Numbered from the stretch's first letter, positions 33,601 to 48,985 are shown. The stretch is DNA of 64,000 bases from Nymphaea colorata (GCF_008831285.2 NC_045150.1:9498001-9562000); one strand, 5' to 3'. The notes: a model not told the origin generated them from the letters alone. Numbers and translations are program-made.

Positions 33601-36600
33601 TTTGGCTTTATCATGAAGATTACAAAGGTTATCACTCTTTGTGCAAATCAAATGAAAATTCAACTTGAAGTTTTGAAATGAGAACAACAAGATCATGCAC
33701 TTGTATTACCCCATCCGATGCAGAGATGATAGAATGTAAATTGGGTATAGAATCTGCACTTTCAATCTTTACAATCACATGTATATCAGCAGAATTTCCT
33801 GAAGAAGCGAGCATAAAATCAGAAAAATGAATCACTCAAGCAAAATAAATAACTGTAGATAGCTGAATAATTCAATGTGATCAGTAAGGGATTGTTTGAA
33901 ACATTACTTCTGAGATAATCTTTCAACTCATGGACTACTTCTGCATCCTTAACAAATGAAACAGCATAAAAGTCGACCTGATTTTCCACCCCAAATTTGA
34001 TATCTTCCCAATCCTTTTCTGTATAAATTAACACACTAATTATGTTACTAAATTTGTTATCACTGGAAACAATGTGAACCAAGGTGAACATAAATGATCA
34101 AGTTCTTATTTGTAGACAACTAAATATCCAAATGGTCTTACCAGTAATAGAAGGAAGTGTTGCACTCTTCCCTCGGACATTTAGATGGCGCCTGGACTTC
34201 AGCTCTCCTCCATCAATGACTTCACACTTTACTGAGTCCTCTGTCTTTGACTTCACCAATAAGGACATCATACCCCCTAGATATATGTATACACGAGTAA
34301 ATCATCCAAATGTTAAAATTACACAATGATCCACAAATCTCTAAAGACAAGTCTTATAGCCCCCATGAAACACAATAGCAGCAGAAAATAATTTAAAGTT
34401 TAAACCATTTTGTTGTATAAGGTGTTAAGATTTCAGCAGTAATATACGGAAAATTGATAAGGAGCCTATTCAGCAATAACAAAGTATTGGATGCAGAGTT
34501 CACACAAGTCACAACCCAAGGCAGTACACTGCATATTTTAATAATTGAGCACTAAACTTAGATGAAAAAAGACATTTCTTGACATTCACATGTGATTTTG
34601 AAGAGATGGAGTCACATAAGAAAAAGGTATGAAGGAATGACACGACATTGCCCATACCAAAGAGGCTACGGACACATTTACTTACGAAGACTCCTTATAC
34701 ATAAGTACAAGTATCTATTTCCTGGATCAGTGCAAAAGATTATATTGCAATTTACCAACAATGGCCACTGGTTCTTCAACTAACTAATGCAAGAATAAAC
34801 AGTTCAATCAACCAGGAATGCCACTGGCGCAGGAAATAAATGGCAAGCAGATTTAATATCCAAGAAAATAAACTAGGAAAGTAACGAAACCATGACAACA
34901 GAGTGTATGTGTACAATGTCAGGAATGAGCTCACAAGAGCGGATATATGTCATTCTGTATTAGAATCTATGTCAAGCCATTTCAAAATATTAGAACCATG
35001 TCATAATTGACAAGTACATACATTGTTCACATGGCACCAGCGAATTGCTACCTATATATTGCCAAAGAAAACCTACCATCAACAAGAAGCATATCTCCCA
35101 CTTCCACATCATTGACAAAATCATCATAATTCACACTGACACAGTCCTCTGAGCCAACCCCAGTTTTGATGGTAAAAGTAAATTCCTCGCCAGCTGATAG
35201 TGTGATTGGCTGAGGCAGGTCACCGCTTCGCACTTCTGGACCCTGATGCACAACAAGATGCATGAATCTAGAAACATAAGAGGAAAAGGATATGGAAATG
35301 ACACAGGAGATGGAAATGAGATCAAAGACCAAGTTTAAATAAACAGTTATTTCAGAAAGCTATGCTAAGGCCTTGTGGATGTGCAGAAATTAAATTTTAT
35401 CTCATGCTGGCTGTCAGCATGAATAATAAATCGGCAACCAGAGATAGGATTAGGCGATCTCAGAAAACTGTGTTAATTTCTGTGCAAACATATCGAAACA
35501 TGGTATGGTTGTTAGGGTGGACCTTTTCCATGCCAATCTTATCTCATGAAAATCTGTAAAACAGATTGTCAACCTTTTCTTGAAGTTCAAAATGCAATGC
35601 CATAACCTGATGATTATGTGATATGGTATAAAACACAGACTAGTTTCAATACCTGAAACGGTAAGTTGTCGGTCTGTATAGAAAATTTCCTTGTTTTACC
35701 ATAAAAAAGAAAATAAAAAATTATTTTTGAGCAACTAAATAAAATAAATATACGAGTTTTCATGTGCACCCATGTGTGTATAACGTTCGCACACTATATG
35801 CATTGCAGCACATCGCCAAAAGGATTTAGAACATAGACTTACAAAATATAACAAAGGTAGATGATAGGAAGACAATATTGGTCTAGCAGTGGTAAATCCT
35901 TATAAAACCATCTTACCTTGGTATCAAGCATGATTGCAATGACGTTGTCTTTTGTTTGTGAATTGTACTCTTTCACTAAGTCAATAACCTTCTGGTGGGA
36001 TGCATGATCCCCATGAGACATATTTAATCGAGCAACATTCATTCCAGCCTCAGCCATCTTCCATATCATTTCACGTGTGTTTGTTGAGGGGCCAATTGTG
36101 CATACAATTTTTGTCTTCCGTGTAGCATTTTGTATGGAACACAAGCCAGCCGATGTGTCTGCAAGCCCTTCAGAACCTATAAGGCGGTCAAATTTGCCAA
36201 TGTCCTGTTTGGAAGGATAAACTATTAAATTCACTCAAGTAAACCAAAAGACAACGGTTGAATCGGCCTCTGTGTGTGTGTGTGGGGGGGGGGGGGGGGG
36301 GCGTGCGTGTGAGACAGTCGAATAGACTTGATGGATTTGTTAACCCACGACGAATGGCGGGACTATATAAAGGACACACTTTTAACCGCCCATTCCACAT
36401 GTAAGGTCGCACCCATACAGACCTAGCATGTACATATAAAATTAAGTGTAACGAACAGGGAACAACTGAGGTGTCATTATGTATAAGTCTTTGAGGTAGT
36501 AACATGAACATGGAAGGTAAAAAATAACGTTCTTAACGCCATAAAATAACAAGCAAGCGTTGACACTCGTTAGGATCGTCTGGAAATAGTTGAGTGTCGC

Positions 36601-37634
36601 TAACGTTGATATGACCAGCTGTAGATCCGTGCGTGTATATATGAAGCGAACCGCCAGTTACCAACGGTAATGAGAAATTCGTTGAAATATGTTGAGACGA
36701 GTTGGAAACCAATATACTTATATCGGAAAGTTCACTTTTTCTTTCATACTTCTAATATTTTTTTACGCACATATCGCTCTGCCTTACTTTGGTAGCTTTT
36801 TATCGTTTCAAGTGAACTGCGTTGTGACTATTAGTGATAGATCGATGTATCCGTGCACTTCTCTTTATGAGTGAGAAATGTGTTTTCACATGCGTCCGTC
36901 GGCACCAGCTCAAGTTCATAACGAGGATCTCCGTTCCTGCCAATGCCACCTCTGTGCTGGAAAAGGGAGCAGTATAGCTGCCCATTCCTAAACGAAAATG
37001 GGTTACTCAATAGGGTGAATCTGAAAAAAGACGCAACTTCCGACTGCCATGTTCTCTTAATTTCGGTTTCCTAATCCTAGGAATTTTTTCTCTTTTACTC
37101 GTTTGACATGAATATTATGAGCTTAGACGCACCAAATCTAATCCCCTTCTTACTAGGTAAAACTTTTGGAACTTCCGCTCTGTGACATAAATCTGCGCGT
37201 GGTAGATCCATTCAACTAAAAACCCACAAAAATATTGGCATAAAACTCAATAATTCATCCCGCATTCTTCAGTATAGCATCGTTTCTTCCCCTAAGAAAG
37301 GAAAGCAAGGAACCACAAGAAATGTATTCCATAAAAAAGAAACATGCAAAAGGGAACAACATTTGAAATGGTACAAAATAAAATTCTTGTTATAATATGA
37401 AAAAGAGAGAACCTCGACAGGGAAGCTGGGAAGAATCTCAGGCCCTGATTGCTTTGTACGCAGGACCGACGTCACGACGGAGCTCCGCGACCGCTTTCCC
37501 TGCACGTTAGCCGGAACAAGGAATCTCTCCGCTACGTTGCCGGTGAGGGAAGATCTGAGAGAGGGAGGACTACTCCCGCTGCAGGGGAAGAAAGTAGGTT
37601 TGTGGATAGACCCCGACGAAATGAGTTGAGCCAT
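29545..37634 (-). CDS. PKP1: Plastidial pyruvate kinase beta subunit
   Basis: Minus-strand exons in transcript order: 37634-37413, 36204-35917, 35242-35077, 34276-34142, 34018-33908, 33798-33710, 32809-32747, 31930-31755, 31203-31101, 30998-30850, 30389-30281, 29658-29545. All are GT..AG and in frame, giving 574 aa, close to the Arabidopsis plastid beta subunit length. It converts PEP + ADP to pyruvate + ATP in the plastid stroma, supplying fatty-acid synthesis, normally with alpha subunits. Residues 1 to about 90 are a Ser-rich transit peptide. KIVCTIGPS starts near 106 and NMSHG near 135. The catalytic Lys is in VIVKIE (Lys318). The metal/phosphate site is [10 protein letters not shown] (339-348), and ATNMLESM lies at 375-382. 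The C-terminus IQVRKVKA is complete. Sequence around MSEMFAFHA favours the beta1 (At5g52920) over the beta2 type; that subtype call is the weaker part. No broken or missing key residue was seen. Confidence 0.93.
29930..30110. repeat. T-rich iterated repeat in pyruvate kinase intron 11
   Basis: Resembles 3590-3790: shares TTATTAGTTTCTC, TTTTCTCTAATTTTTA-like runs and a CTCGAGAAAAAC-like end. It lies between exons 11 and 12. Confidence 0.4.
30589..30617. repeat. (GT)n microsatellite
   Basis: Perfect GT run in pyruvate kinase intron 10. Confidence 0.9.
33160..33480. repeat. GATACG/CGTATC iterated-motif island in pyruvate kinase intron 6
   Basis: About 320 bp in which GTATCG, CGTATC, GATACG and their palindromic combinations (such as TATCGTACGATA) occur again and again on both strands, with no fixed spacing. 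The edges are plain AT-rich intron. It is not a microsatellite, because neither period nor phase is constant. Probably a dispersed repeat built from a degenerate short motif. Confidence 0.7.
36271..36301. repeat. (TG)n followed by an 18-base G run
   Basis: TG repeat at 36271-36283 running into 18 consecutive G (36284-36301) in pyruvate kinase intron 1, close to exon 2. On the transcribed minus strand it reads as C18. Confidence 0.92.
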
Positions 37635-38110
37635 TGCTATATGAAGCCTCTTGACCTCTGCTTCTCACTCAACAGACCAACAATGCAGGCTGCAGCAACC
37701 CAAATGTTCTCAAGAAACCCACTACAGAATCCAAAACGAACGAAAAAAGCTGCAACCAATTTACCACGAGAACAGGAAATGTGGAACTCACAACCAAAGA
37801 AGCTAAGCTCCCTGTCTCTCTATCTTCTGCAAAGAAATCTGTTATTAATGTAGAGAAAAGCTGAGGCACTTCGGTTATATCGAAGAGGGAGAGGGGGAGA
37901 CAGTGGCGGCCACTTTGGTTATAACGAAAGAGACTGAAGCGCCAACGCTAGATGGCGCTGCCAACTTCCACGGTGTCGGTGGGCCCCTCGTTCCAGCCAT
38001 TCCCATCCTCTGCTCTAGGGTTACTTCTTCAGTGGTTAAAATCACGGTAAGCTCCGGAGTTCTCACCCCTTGAGGAAATATAAAAATTGTCTTACAAAGT
38101 AGATAGAATA
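37635..38110 (-). other. 5' leader and upstream region of plastidial pyruvate kinase
   Basis: Immediately upstream of the ATG on the minus strand. CT-rich leader-like sequence (CCCCCTCTCCCTC) lies about 250 bp upstream, and an intron acceptor-like TTTGCAG occurs within it, so a leader intron is possible. No clear TATA box could be chosen. Confidence 0.35.
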
Positions 38111-38572
38111 ACAAATGACAACTTCAAGACCTAACTTAAGTTTCAATTATGTTATTTTGTTGCCTAATTAGATGGGACAGAAGAGCGTTAGAAGTGTCAA
38201 GTTCAAGACCCAAATTAAGGTTCAATTATGTTATTTTTGTTGCCTAAGTTTTTTTCGCAGTATTGTCTGCAGAAAAAACTGGTGATTGAAAGTTAAATTC
38301 GTCATTCAATAAATAAATGAAGTTATTAATTAACCCTTCAAATTTTCAGGAGCATTAGGCTCCTCCACCTCAGGCTGCATGTACTTTCCCGTCTCATTAC
38401 CTTTTGAGAGAATTCGATAAGAACAGTGGTATTTCACGAATGCATCCATTGAAAAACATATATGAAACACTGTGTTCCAAAGAATATAGTTTTCTTGTTA
38501 CTAAACATTATTTTGAATACTTTATCTATTTCTTATAGACATTCTGCATTAGGTGGGCCCTTCTCAGGTCCT

Positions 38573-38690
38573 GGCAACAAAGAGGTAGCTTTAGATACTC
38601 GACTGCTGAGTCTGGAAGGAGCGGCTCATGGCAACAAAGAGGTAGCTGTAGAGATACTCCACTGCTGAGTCTGGAAGGAGCTGGTTGGCC
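38573..38690. repeat. 57-bp tandem duplication
   Basis: Copies starting at 38573 and 38630, each beginning GGCAACAAAGAGGTAGCT and containing CTGCTGAGTCTGGAAGGAGC. The second copy carries a 2-bp insertion. Confidence 0.88.
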
Positions 38691-38979
38691 CAAGTGTTAC
38701 ACTGGTGACTCATTTTCAGTATAATTCTCATGGGTGTTACTCTACTGAATTGCAAACAGTGCACAAAACTTGAGTTGAAAGGCATATCATAGGACCACCC
38801 AAGTCCTAAAGCGGCCCTAAACATTGGAAAAAGGAAAAAGAGGTGGAGTTGCCTCTCACAAACCACCAGGTGCTCCACTATTGACCTTCAAGCATAGTCC
38901 AAAGCCTCTCAGCCAGGTCGGGGAGTCTTTCTTCTACGTCATGTTTGTCTTTGCCTTCGGATAGATCCGAGGAGATCTC

Positions 38980-39120
38980 GAATCCCAATGCATAAAATCC
39001 AATGCTTAAACAAACAGTGGATTTCAGACCCTCGCTTTTTAACAGTGTTTAGACAAACAGTGGATTTCCACGCTGCTTGTTAAAAACTGTGGATTTGCAT
39101 ACGAAAACTTGGGGCTTTGT
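38980..39120. repeat. AAACAGTGGATTT repeat cluster
   Basis: CAAACAGTGGATTTC occurs twice and AACTGTGGATTTG once within 100 bp; related to the core of the 69-bp tandem repeat at 10021-10226. Likely a fragment of the same dispersed family. Confidence 0.4.
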
Positions 39121-39844
39121 CTTCTCAAAAGGCTGTCCGCCTATCTTAAGGCTACAGAACTCAAGTTCCAATTGCCAAAGCATGTCAAACTTTTTGAAGC
39201 TTGACATTTAGAGGAGACATCAGCTGTTTAGAGGTTTCAGAACTTTAAACGTATAAGACTGATCGTAAATTGCTTAGTTGATGACATCATTTTGTGATCT
39301 TCATGCCCCTAGGAACACAACACAGCTAGCTTCTCTCGGTGATCTTGGCTGAAGGCTGCCGTTGTTTGTTAATCAGACGATGAACATATGTAGACTATGC
39401 CTCTTGAATACCTTTGCTGAAGGTGAAGAAAGGTAAAACCGTTGAATACGTTGATCGCCAATTTGTATTGAACATTCCTCATGCAGTGCGGAAGCCTCAA
39501 ATGTAAGCCAAGGAACGGCAAGTAATAGATATTAACAGTTAATCTCTCAACCAAGAAAAGGAAAAGCTGACTGGTAAATGCCTCTCATAAAATTGAGACT
39601 TTATAAATCATGACTTCTTCGACCTGTGACCAAAACAAAGATCATCAAGTTTCGCACCAAGTGGTTTCAATGTTATAATGAAAGCCATCAACTTATAAAG
39701 CTTAGTTGCCGCCAGATAAACTGGCCATCATCTAACACAGAAAGATTTCTCGTGACATTGGCTGCCACTCACATGCCGATTTTAAGATCGACAGCAATTA
39801 GATCACTCTCTCTCTCACGCATAATGGTACAGTATGTGTTATTC

Positions 39845-42800
39845 TTAAACGCCAGGCAATGGAAACTGGCTCGTCAAGCTTTCAACTTTTGCTTTCAAAT
39901 CCACGACCCGATTCATGAGATGGAACTCTTTAGACCCCACAAAATCAAGAAAATCCTTTAGCTTGGTTCCTCCGACAGCACCCTTGCATTCGAGAGCTAT
40001 CTGCACGCCTTCATGGACGAGATCAGCAACCAAGGTAAACTCAGCCTCCTTAAATCCTCTGGTAGTCATAGCAGGAGCTCCAATGCGAATACCCCCTGGA
40101 ACTACAGCACTCTTGTCACCTGGAAACAATGAGAGAGTTTCATAAGCTCATTAGTAAAATAAGAATACGGTGCAAGCTAAACAGAGTAAGAAAGCAGAAT
40201 GGCAGGTCATGGCATGCACCAGGAACCGAGTTCTTGTTTAGAGTGATTGAGCTCATGTCCAAGATTTTTTCAACTCTTGCACCATCAATCCCCTTCATCC
40301 AAAAGAATATAATCAATATTTAAGAGGAGAAAAAGCACAAAGTGAAGCATAAAGTCATTCGAGTATGCCCAAACGAGGAAGCATAATCAACTACTCGGAT
40401 GACATCCATTCATTCCATGCATGGAGAAAGGAGTATTGGCAATTGACATACCATAGGCCTAAGGTCCACCAACGCAAGGTGATTATCTGTTCCCCCAGAA
40501 ACCAGCTTGTATCCCAACTCTATTAAACGGTTCGCAAGAAATTTGGAGTTCAATACAACCTGCAAACAACTCAAAGCTTCAGTCGATATTTCTAGAAGCA
40601 TAAAATTACCAGATAACTGCAGAACTGGAAATTTTTTTATCCTGATATGTAGTCAGACAATTTTATTTCTCCAGTAGAAAGGACAAGTAACGAACTTAAC
40701 AGCATCCATTCAGAACAAGGCTTAACTAGTTCACTTACAATAAGTGTAACTTAGCATGTCAAAATAAATTATCCATAAAGAGGTTCAGTACTCAAAAGGA
40801 GTCAGGATAAAGACCACAGCAAATCTAAAACCTCAGGCTTCCAATGATAGGAAACTGAAGCTGTAGCCAAGTTATCTAATATTTAGTACATTGCACCTTT
40901 CACTAAACTCGTCCAACTTTCATGTTATTTCGTATGCTAGAATGTTTACTACTGAATACTGAGTCTCTTAAATAGTCACCATTCCATCCATACTACAAGG
41001 AACCCACCAAGTCAACAGGATCATAACAGGTCCCAAGACTTTGATCATTATCGCACAAATTTGCAAGATTCTAGTCCTACTACACAAAAACTCATACAAA
41101 TTATAGCAATCTGAAATCTTCAAATTAGTTTCAGCACAAACTAAAATACTAAAAATAATCCAGCATACCTGCTCCTGGTAAGCCTTAAATTCAGCAGATT
41201 GAGCATGCTTTAGGCACACAGCAAGTCCTCCAATTGTGTGATTATGTGGTCCCCCCTGCAAGTGCATTTGGTAGGTCATACTCAATTAGCTGAAAGTCAC
41301 CAGTTCTAAGCCCACCTAGGGCTATCCTACATATTGGGTGTCACAAGATACCAAATAGAATAACTAAGTCATTATTCCAGCCTGTTCCATCGGAACTCCC
41401 CTGTTTTTGGGTTTCATTGAACCTCAACGCTCCAGACAATTTGGGTGCACCATCAGATTAATCCAGTTTTAATTTAATATGACTTATGCCAGGCAAAGCA
41501 ATGTTTAGGAAAAAAACAGTAGACATTTTTAACCTTTTAGGGTCTCAGAGCTGATATCTGAGGAATAAGAGCCATGAGATTTCACTTGAATCTGGACAGA
41601 TCCAGGTTACTCATCGCAGTTAGTAATCAACCTAAGGTGGCTTTAGAAACATGAATAAGAAAAACATCTCACCAACCTGCAAACCTGGAAAAACAGCATT
41701 ATTAATGGCAGTCTCCAGGTCAATGCCTAAAACAGGTTCCTTCTTGTAGAAGATCATACCTCCTCGTGGACCTCTGAGTGACTGAGGGAAAAAAAAATGA
41801 ATATGAGCTGGAAAAACAATGTCAACAGCAAGGGGCTAACAGAAAGGCTGTAAAGCTGTATTTATACTCCTAAAAAGATTATTTTGCAGGCAAACATTTC
41901 CCAAGTTCATTAGAAAGATCATCTCATAATCAGGAAATATGAAACAGAAAATACAGGTACTTGATATATCCAATTATGAAAAAGCCAAAAGAATAATAAA
42001 CCTCCAAACTGGAAAACATAGTTCATAGAGTTAAAAGATCCCACACCTAGTTGCACATGCTGCATTCTGGCCTCTCTAAAAAGCTACTAGCTAGAGCAAA
42101 TAAGCAATCAGGTCAACAGACAAAACTAAAAAAAGCAGGTATCTACTTTACATGAGATACAAAATTTCATTCCTAGTACACCTGCACTTTCCATCAGAAA
42201 ATCATGTTTTCAGTTCATGTTACTTGCATGTGGAAGTTTGCCTCTTCAACCAAGAGGAACCATGGGTGGAGGTGGAGGTGGAGAAACAGCTTATTAAATT
42301 AGCTGTTGCGGTAAAGTCCGGGTCACAGAAAAATTAGAAAGTTCCACATACAAACTAGAAGCTTACCAAGCAGTAGTAACAGTAAAAAAATCATATTTTC
42401 TGGCTTTATCAAAGATAAAAATTTCACATCTTCCCCCCAACTGATGTCCAATGTAACCAAGAATGCAATTTTTAAAATTGTTAAATGCATCAGCATAAGC
42501 ATGGTGAAGAATTCAATGAAAGCTAGTTGCAGGTAGAAAGATTCTTCTCCACTATTTTGCTAAATTTTTGGAATATCCTTTGCATGAATAGAGAAGCAAA
42601 TCTAGAGATAAAAGAAACAGCATGAACATCTTAAAAGAACAAGGATGGAGCTACGAAGGATGTATTTTGTGTTTATTGCTAGAAATTGGAAAAAACTATC
42701 AGTTTCTAATATGCATCAAACATGAAACGTGATTCAATTCATAGACAAGAATTCCAACAAACTCTGTGATTCAATTCCATAGACAAGAATTCCAACAAGC

Positions 42801-45711
42801 TACATGTCTGAACCTAGTCTTAACACCTCATATAGTGTTTTTAGTTTCTTAAGAGAACAGCAGATAATTTACAAGCTTGTATTACCATTCAGAACATATT
42901 CATTTTACCTTGTGTGTAGTTGTCGTGACAATATCACAGTATTCAAAAGGATTTGCAACAACAGAAGCAGCAACCAACCCACTAATATGAGCCATATCCA
43001 TCATCAAAAATGCACCTACAGAATCTGCAATCTTCGCGATAATTGAAGATACAAAAATGTTAAAAGGTTCAAGCTGCACATTTGCAGTTCGTAAAGTAGT
43101 AGTAGTAGTAGTAGTAGTAAGAATAATAATCTCTACACTAACCAATTACAGCAATTTTATGTTCTTATAATTGGATAGCACAAAAAGGATACCTTCCGCA
43201 TCCGTGGATAGTCAAAGTCTCGAGGATATGCACTGGCACCAGCAATAATAATTTTTGGTCGGAAGAGCATAGCTGTTTTCTCAAGCATATCATAGTCAAC
43301 AAGTCCTACAAACAAGTCCAGCACGAACATAGCTAACATAAATATATCTTGTGAAAGATATTGGGATATCAGTATCTGGAATCAGATTTCGAATAACAAG
43401 TAGCTAGTATTTACCTGTGGATTCATCAAGTCGATAAGGCATTGATTCAAAATAAATTGATGTTGCTGACACTCGCCTCTTGGGAGTCATGAATCCATGT
43501 GACAAGTGCCCACCATGTGCTAGATCAAGGCCCTGTTTAATTTCACAGCAATGGCATCTTAATTGGAAATAAAACATTCAAAATGATTACACCAAAAACT
43601 TACCATAATTCGATCGTGTGGGTTAAGAAGTGCAGTGTACACTTCAAAATTAGCAGGGGAACCAGATAACGGCTGAACATTGACACCCCAGATGTTTCCA
43701 TCAAGGTGAAATGCTCCTAAAGCCCTTTCTTGACAGAGGGTCTCCATCATATCAATGAACTCGTTGCCACCATAGTATCTAATTCACATACAGAACAAAC
43801 GGTCAACCACATGTATCCAACAGATGTCCACAAACTCATACCCCTATGCATGAACAACGACCATCAATTGTCTCATCTGACCTTTTGCCAGGCAATCCTT
43901 CAGAATACTTATTTGTGAGACATGACCCAACAGCTTCCATTACTGCCTTGGATGTGAAGTTCTCAGAAGCAATAAGTTCCAAGCATGTAAACTGCCGATG
44001 CTTCTCCTTCTGGATAATTTCATGCACTTCAGGGTCTGCTTCATTCAGACCATGGTCCACAAAGGTACTTGTATTGCCTAGATTAGAACAAGTATGATAC
44101 AGAAAATAAGGCCAGCTACTGACAGTAGAAAATTACATAATACTGTAAAAAGATAACTATCATTCATAATATAGACATGGGTGAAAAAAAGAAGAAACGA
44201 ACAATAATGAACCGGCAGAAAAAATATACTATTAAAATTTTATCACCAAAGGGACCTCCCGCCCATGCATCATTGCTAATTTGCATAAAAACTTCTGCAA
44301 CTTCATACTGAGTTAAAATTTAGATTCCATGCTACAATTTCACTAATAATTCTCTCATAATGAAATGACAACTGCTAGGTTTCTCAGGCAGCTGATTGCA
44401 TTCTAGTGAACGTTTGGAGCTTCGCCAGCAAAATTGATGCTAGTAGAGAGAGATACGATATCCCACTTAAAGAAAGCTTGCTCTGCGTCATACAAGCAAC
44501 GTCTCACATTTCTGAATATGTAAAGTGCTTGAATGGGGGAGTCTGTAAATATATATCCGTTTCATTGACATAGGGAGTTCAAGCTATATAGCAAACAAAA
44601 CCTACAAGGAACATTTTTTTCATCAAAGTCCAACTGCCTATCTACGCGCATCTCTTGTGCAAATTATGCACGAAGTTGCACTAGAAGACATCAAATACAA
44701 GCAAAAACAATCCAAAGCATGAAATAATCAAAACCGAAACTGCGTGACAAGCACAGCATGACAAGGCTTCACAAACTATCTCGATGGAAAATAATAACAC
44801 AATGCAAGAAACTATGTACGCATCTAAAGGTCCTCATGGAAATTGATATAGAGGGACTTAACTTCAAGAGCAAGTCAACGACTCATGAAATACTTGAACA
44901 GCAGGAAGAAGGTAGCACCGTCCTACCAGCGAGACCCAGTAAATAAATACATAAATAAACAAGTATCAAAATTAAAAGTCATGATCAGTCTTTTTTCTCT
45001 TTTGATAGCAAGCGTAGATTAGGCAGACTTGAACCAGATTATGCCAAGAGAGAGACGGCCAGTATCAAATTCTAGACTTTCTTCAACTTGAAAATTTCAA
45101 GTCCAACACCCTACTCAAGTGGCTGAAGCCATACAGTCAATAGTTCTGTACTTCAGTCGGCCACTAGATGCTTCTTTGCCCATAGTCTCCAAGTCAAACC
45201 ACAGAAAAGAACCAAATTTTGCATGAGGTCAACTTCATAAGAAATCGCCACATGCTCTTTTTGAACTAAAATTAGAATTCCTTTACAAAGAATAATTAGG
45301 AAAAATATGCGCTTTAGGAGGAAGGAGAACTAAAAGGGTTTTGTCAAAATATTCTCTAGTTCTCATTCGTCTTCCAATCAAGAACATAATGAAAATCAAT
45401 TCCACGAACGCAAACCGATGAAAGCACCCAACGTGAAGTTTCTCCCTCAGCTCTTTCTTTGAACAAACCCAGGAAACCAATGTGAAAGAAGGATCACCTC
45501 TGACATCAGGGGCAGCAACAGCCGCAGAGGAGGCTGCCTTTGCTGAAACCGCACTCCCCTCGAAGGAAGCCCTCGAAGGCCGCCCCACGTTGAGCCTGAC
45601 TCTGTAAGAACGTTCAGAAAAAGACGCAACTTTGGGCAATAGGGAGGTGGAGCTCCCCACGAAGATGGTTTTCTCAATGGAACCATTTCCGACGGCGTTG
45701 AAGGTAAACAT
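39845..45711 (-). CDS. SHM3: Serine hydroxymethyltransferase, chloroplastic (SHM3 type)
   Basis: Minus-strand exons: 45711-45498, 44077-43882, 43778-43604, 43532-43415, 43305-43193, 43031-42909, 41781-41677, 41255-41169, 40559-40452, 40292-40220, 40119-39845 (TAA). All junctions are GT..AG and in frame; 528 aa, against about 529 for Arabidopsis SHM3. This PLP enzyme interconverts serine + THF and glycine + 5,10-methylene-THF for plastid one-carbon metabolism. Residues 1 to about 75 form a Ser/Ala/Arg-rich transit peptide. LIASENFTS and [15 protein letters not shown] follow in exon 2, then [11 protein letters not shown] in exon 6. The PLP-binding Lys in VTTTTHK is residue 313, the last codon of exon 6, with SLRGPRGGM continuing in exon 7. 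[15 protein letters not shown] in exon 11 is intact. The YYGGNEYID signature reads YYGGNEFID. No defect seen. The transit peptide and overall similarity favour the chloroplast over the mitochondrial (SHM1/2) or cytosolic forms. Confidence 0.94.
43095..43119. repeat. (AGT)n trinucleotide repeat
   Basis: Eight or so AGT units in SHM3 intron 5. Confidence 0.88.
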
Positions 45712-45892
45712 GGTTCTTCAGGAACAGAAGACTCCTGTTCTTCTTCGCAGATAGACAATGGTCACCTCAACAGACAGATAGTGAAGAAAAGGTGGATATT
45801 AGAGATTCAGAACAAATGAGAAGGGAAAGATTGTTGGCAGGAGGAAGTAAACGATGAACAGAACAACGAGACGAAGACGGCGGTAGAGAGAA

Positions 45893-45914
45893 AGAGAGAG
45901 AGAGAGAGAGAGAG
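45893..45914. repeat. (AG)n tract in presumed SHM3 5' leader
   Basis: Reads as (CT)n on the coding minus strand, about 185 bp upstream of the ATG, a typical plant leader feature. Confidence 0.8.
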
Positions 45915-45947
45915 GTGGTTCAGCGTCTCTCCGCCGCCGCGCCGCTT

Positions 45948-45957
45948 TTACTATAAA
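45948..45957 (-). promoter_or_regulatory. TATA-like element of SHM3
   Basis: Minus strand reads TTTATAGTAA about 35-45 bp upstream of the CT tract, a reasonable TATA-box position for a start near 45920. By eye only. Confidence 0.3.
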
Positions 45958-46139
45958 GAAAACCAAAATATCTGGGAGGCCTTCTGTCACGTTAAGAGAA
46001 CAACCTTTGTCACGTAAAATGGGGTAAATGAAAATAAACAAAAACGGGACAGGAATTTACTGCTTAGGCAAGTAAACAGGTTTTTCTACAATTGTTTTCC
46101 CTAGTTTTTTCTTTTTTTAATTGTGTTCTCAGAAAATTT

Positions 46140-46345
46140 GTTCAAGGCTCGTTTCCATAGATCATACGGATCAGATACAACCATTAGATCCGGCTAATCA
46201 ATATTTGGAAATCGGGAGACAGATTTGGATTCGGAAAGTAAGAAACGGTATCCGAAAATTTTTTTTCCGTCATTGTAGTCAAATATCTGCCAATTCTGAT
46301 ACAGATTCACTGAGAAAAGTGCACGCCACATTCAAATCTGATTAC
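46140..46345. repeat. Degenerate GGATCAGAT/AAATCTG-type repeat
   Basis: Recurring GATCCGG, GGATTCGGA, AAATCTGATT and TATCCGAAA motifs as in the interspersed family at 13081-13520, 58410-58870 and 62735-63130. Confidence 0.3.
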
Positions 46346-46414
46346 TGTCTCATCCTCCAATAGGATTTGAACCAAATATCCAATTATAGGCAGTCCTAAG
46401 CTCCTTGGTCACTC

Positions 46415-46417
<3 letters not shown>

Positions 46418-46462
<45 letters not shown>
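46418..46462. repeat. (TA)n microsatellite
   Basis: More than 20 perfect TA units in the spacer upstream of SHM3. Confidence 0.92.
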
Positions 46463-46467
<5 letters not shown>

Positions 46468-46499
46468 TTTCTTATGGTATCGATTGATTGCAGAACGAA

Positions 46500-46620
46500 C
46501 AACTTGTCTTTGTCCAGCACACTTTGTGTTGAGACGGAAGAACTCATAATGTGGTGACGGACAACTTGACATAGACACTGGAATACCTTGTCTTTGTCCA
46601 GCACACTTTGTGCTAAAACA
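46500..46620. repeat. Direct repeat containing CTTGTCTTTGTCCAGCACAC
   Basis: Two copies of a segment of about 30 bp ending in ACTTTGTG, starting near 46502 and 46588, separated by about 55 bp. Confidence 0.8.
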
Positions 46621-47085
46621 GAATTACATTAATGTGCTTAGGGACTTTTATTTTTTGTCAAATATTCGATGTTATTGACGCGAAGTATCGTTTGCTTTTC
46701 CTGGAAACTGGACAGGTGAACAAATTATTGTAGGGAGTTTTTCAAGCCCTTTTTAAAAATGAGTTTTGTCAAAAATTGATTTTTGAGAAACTTATTTTTA
46801 AGGTTACTTAAACATGCCCAAAACTGGATTTTGGAAGCAATGTTGTGTTTTGCCTCCAAAACTGAGTTTTGGGTTGTCATCCAAACAATTCCTAAATAGA
46901 TTTCTATTAAGTTGTCAAAAATAGAAACTAAGCTGTATTTTTAGGAGACAAAAATGCCTTTCACATACTCAAACAAATCAGTTTCTTTAATCTGAGTTTC
47001 CTTATTTTCTTTTGATGTGTAGTCTCAAATAGGGTTTGGTGTTTATTTTTTCAATTTAATCTCTACTATTTGATCTATTAGTTAC

Positions 47086-48985
<1,900 letters not shown>

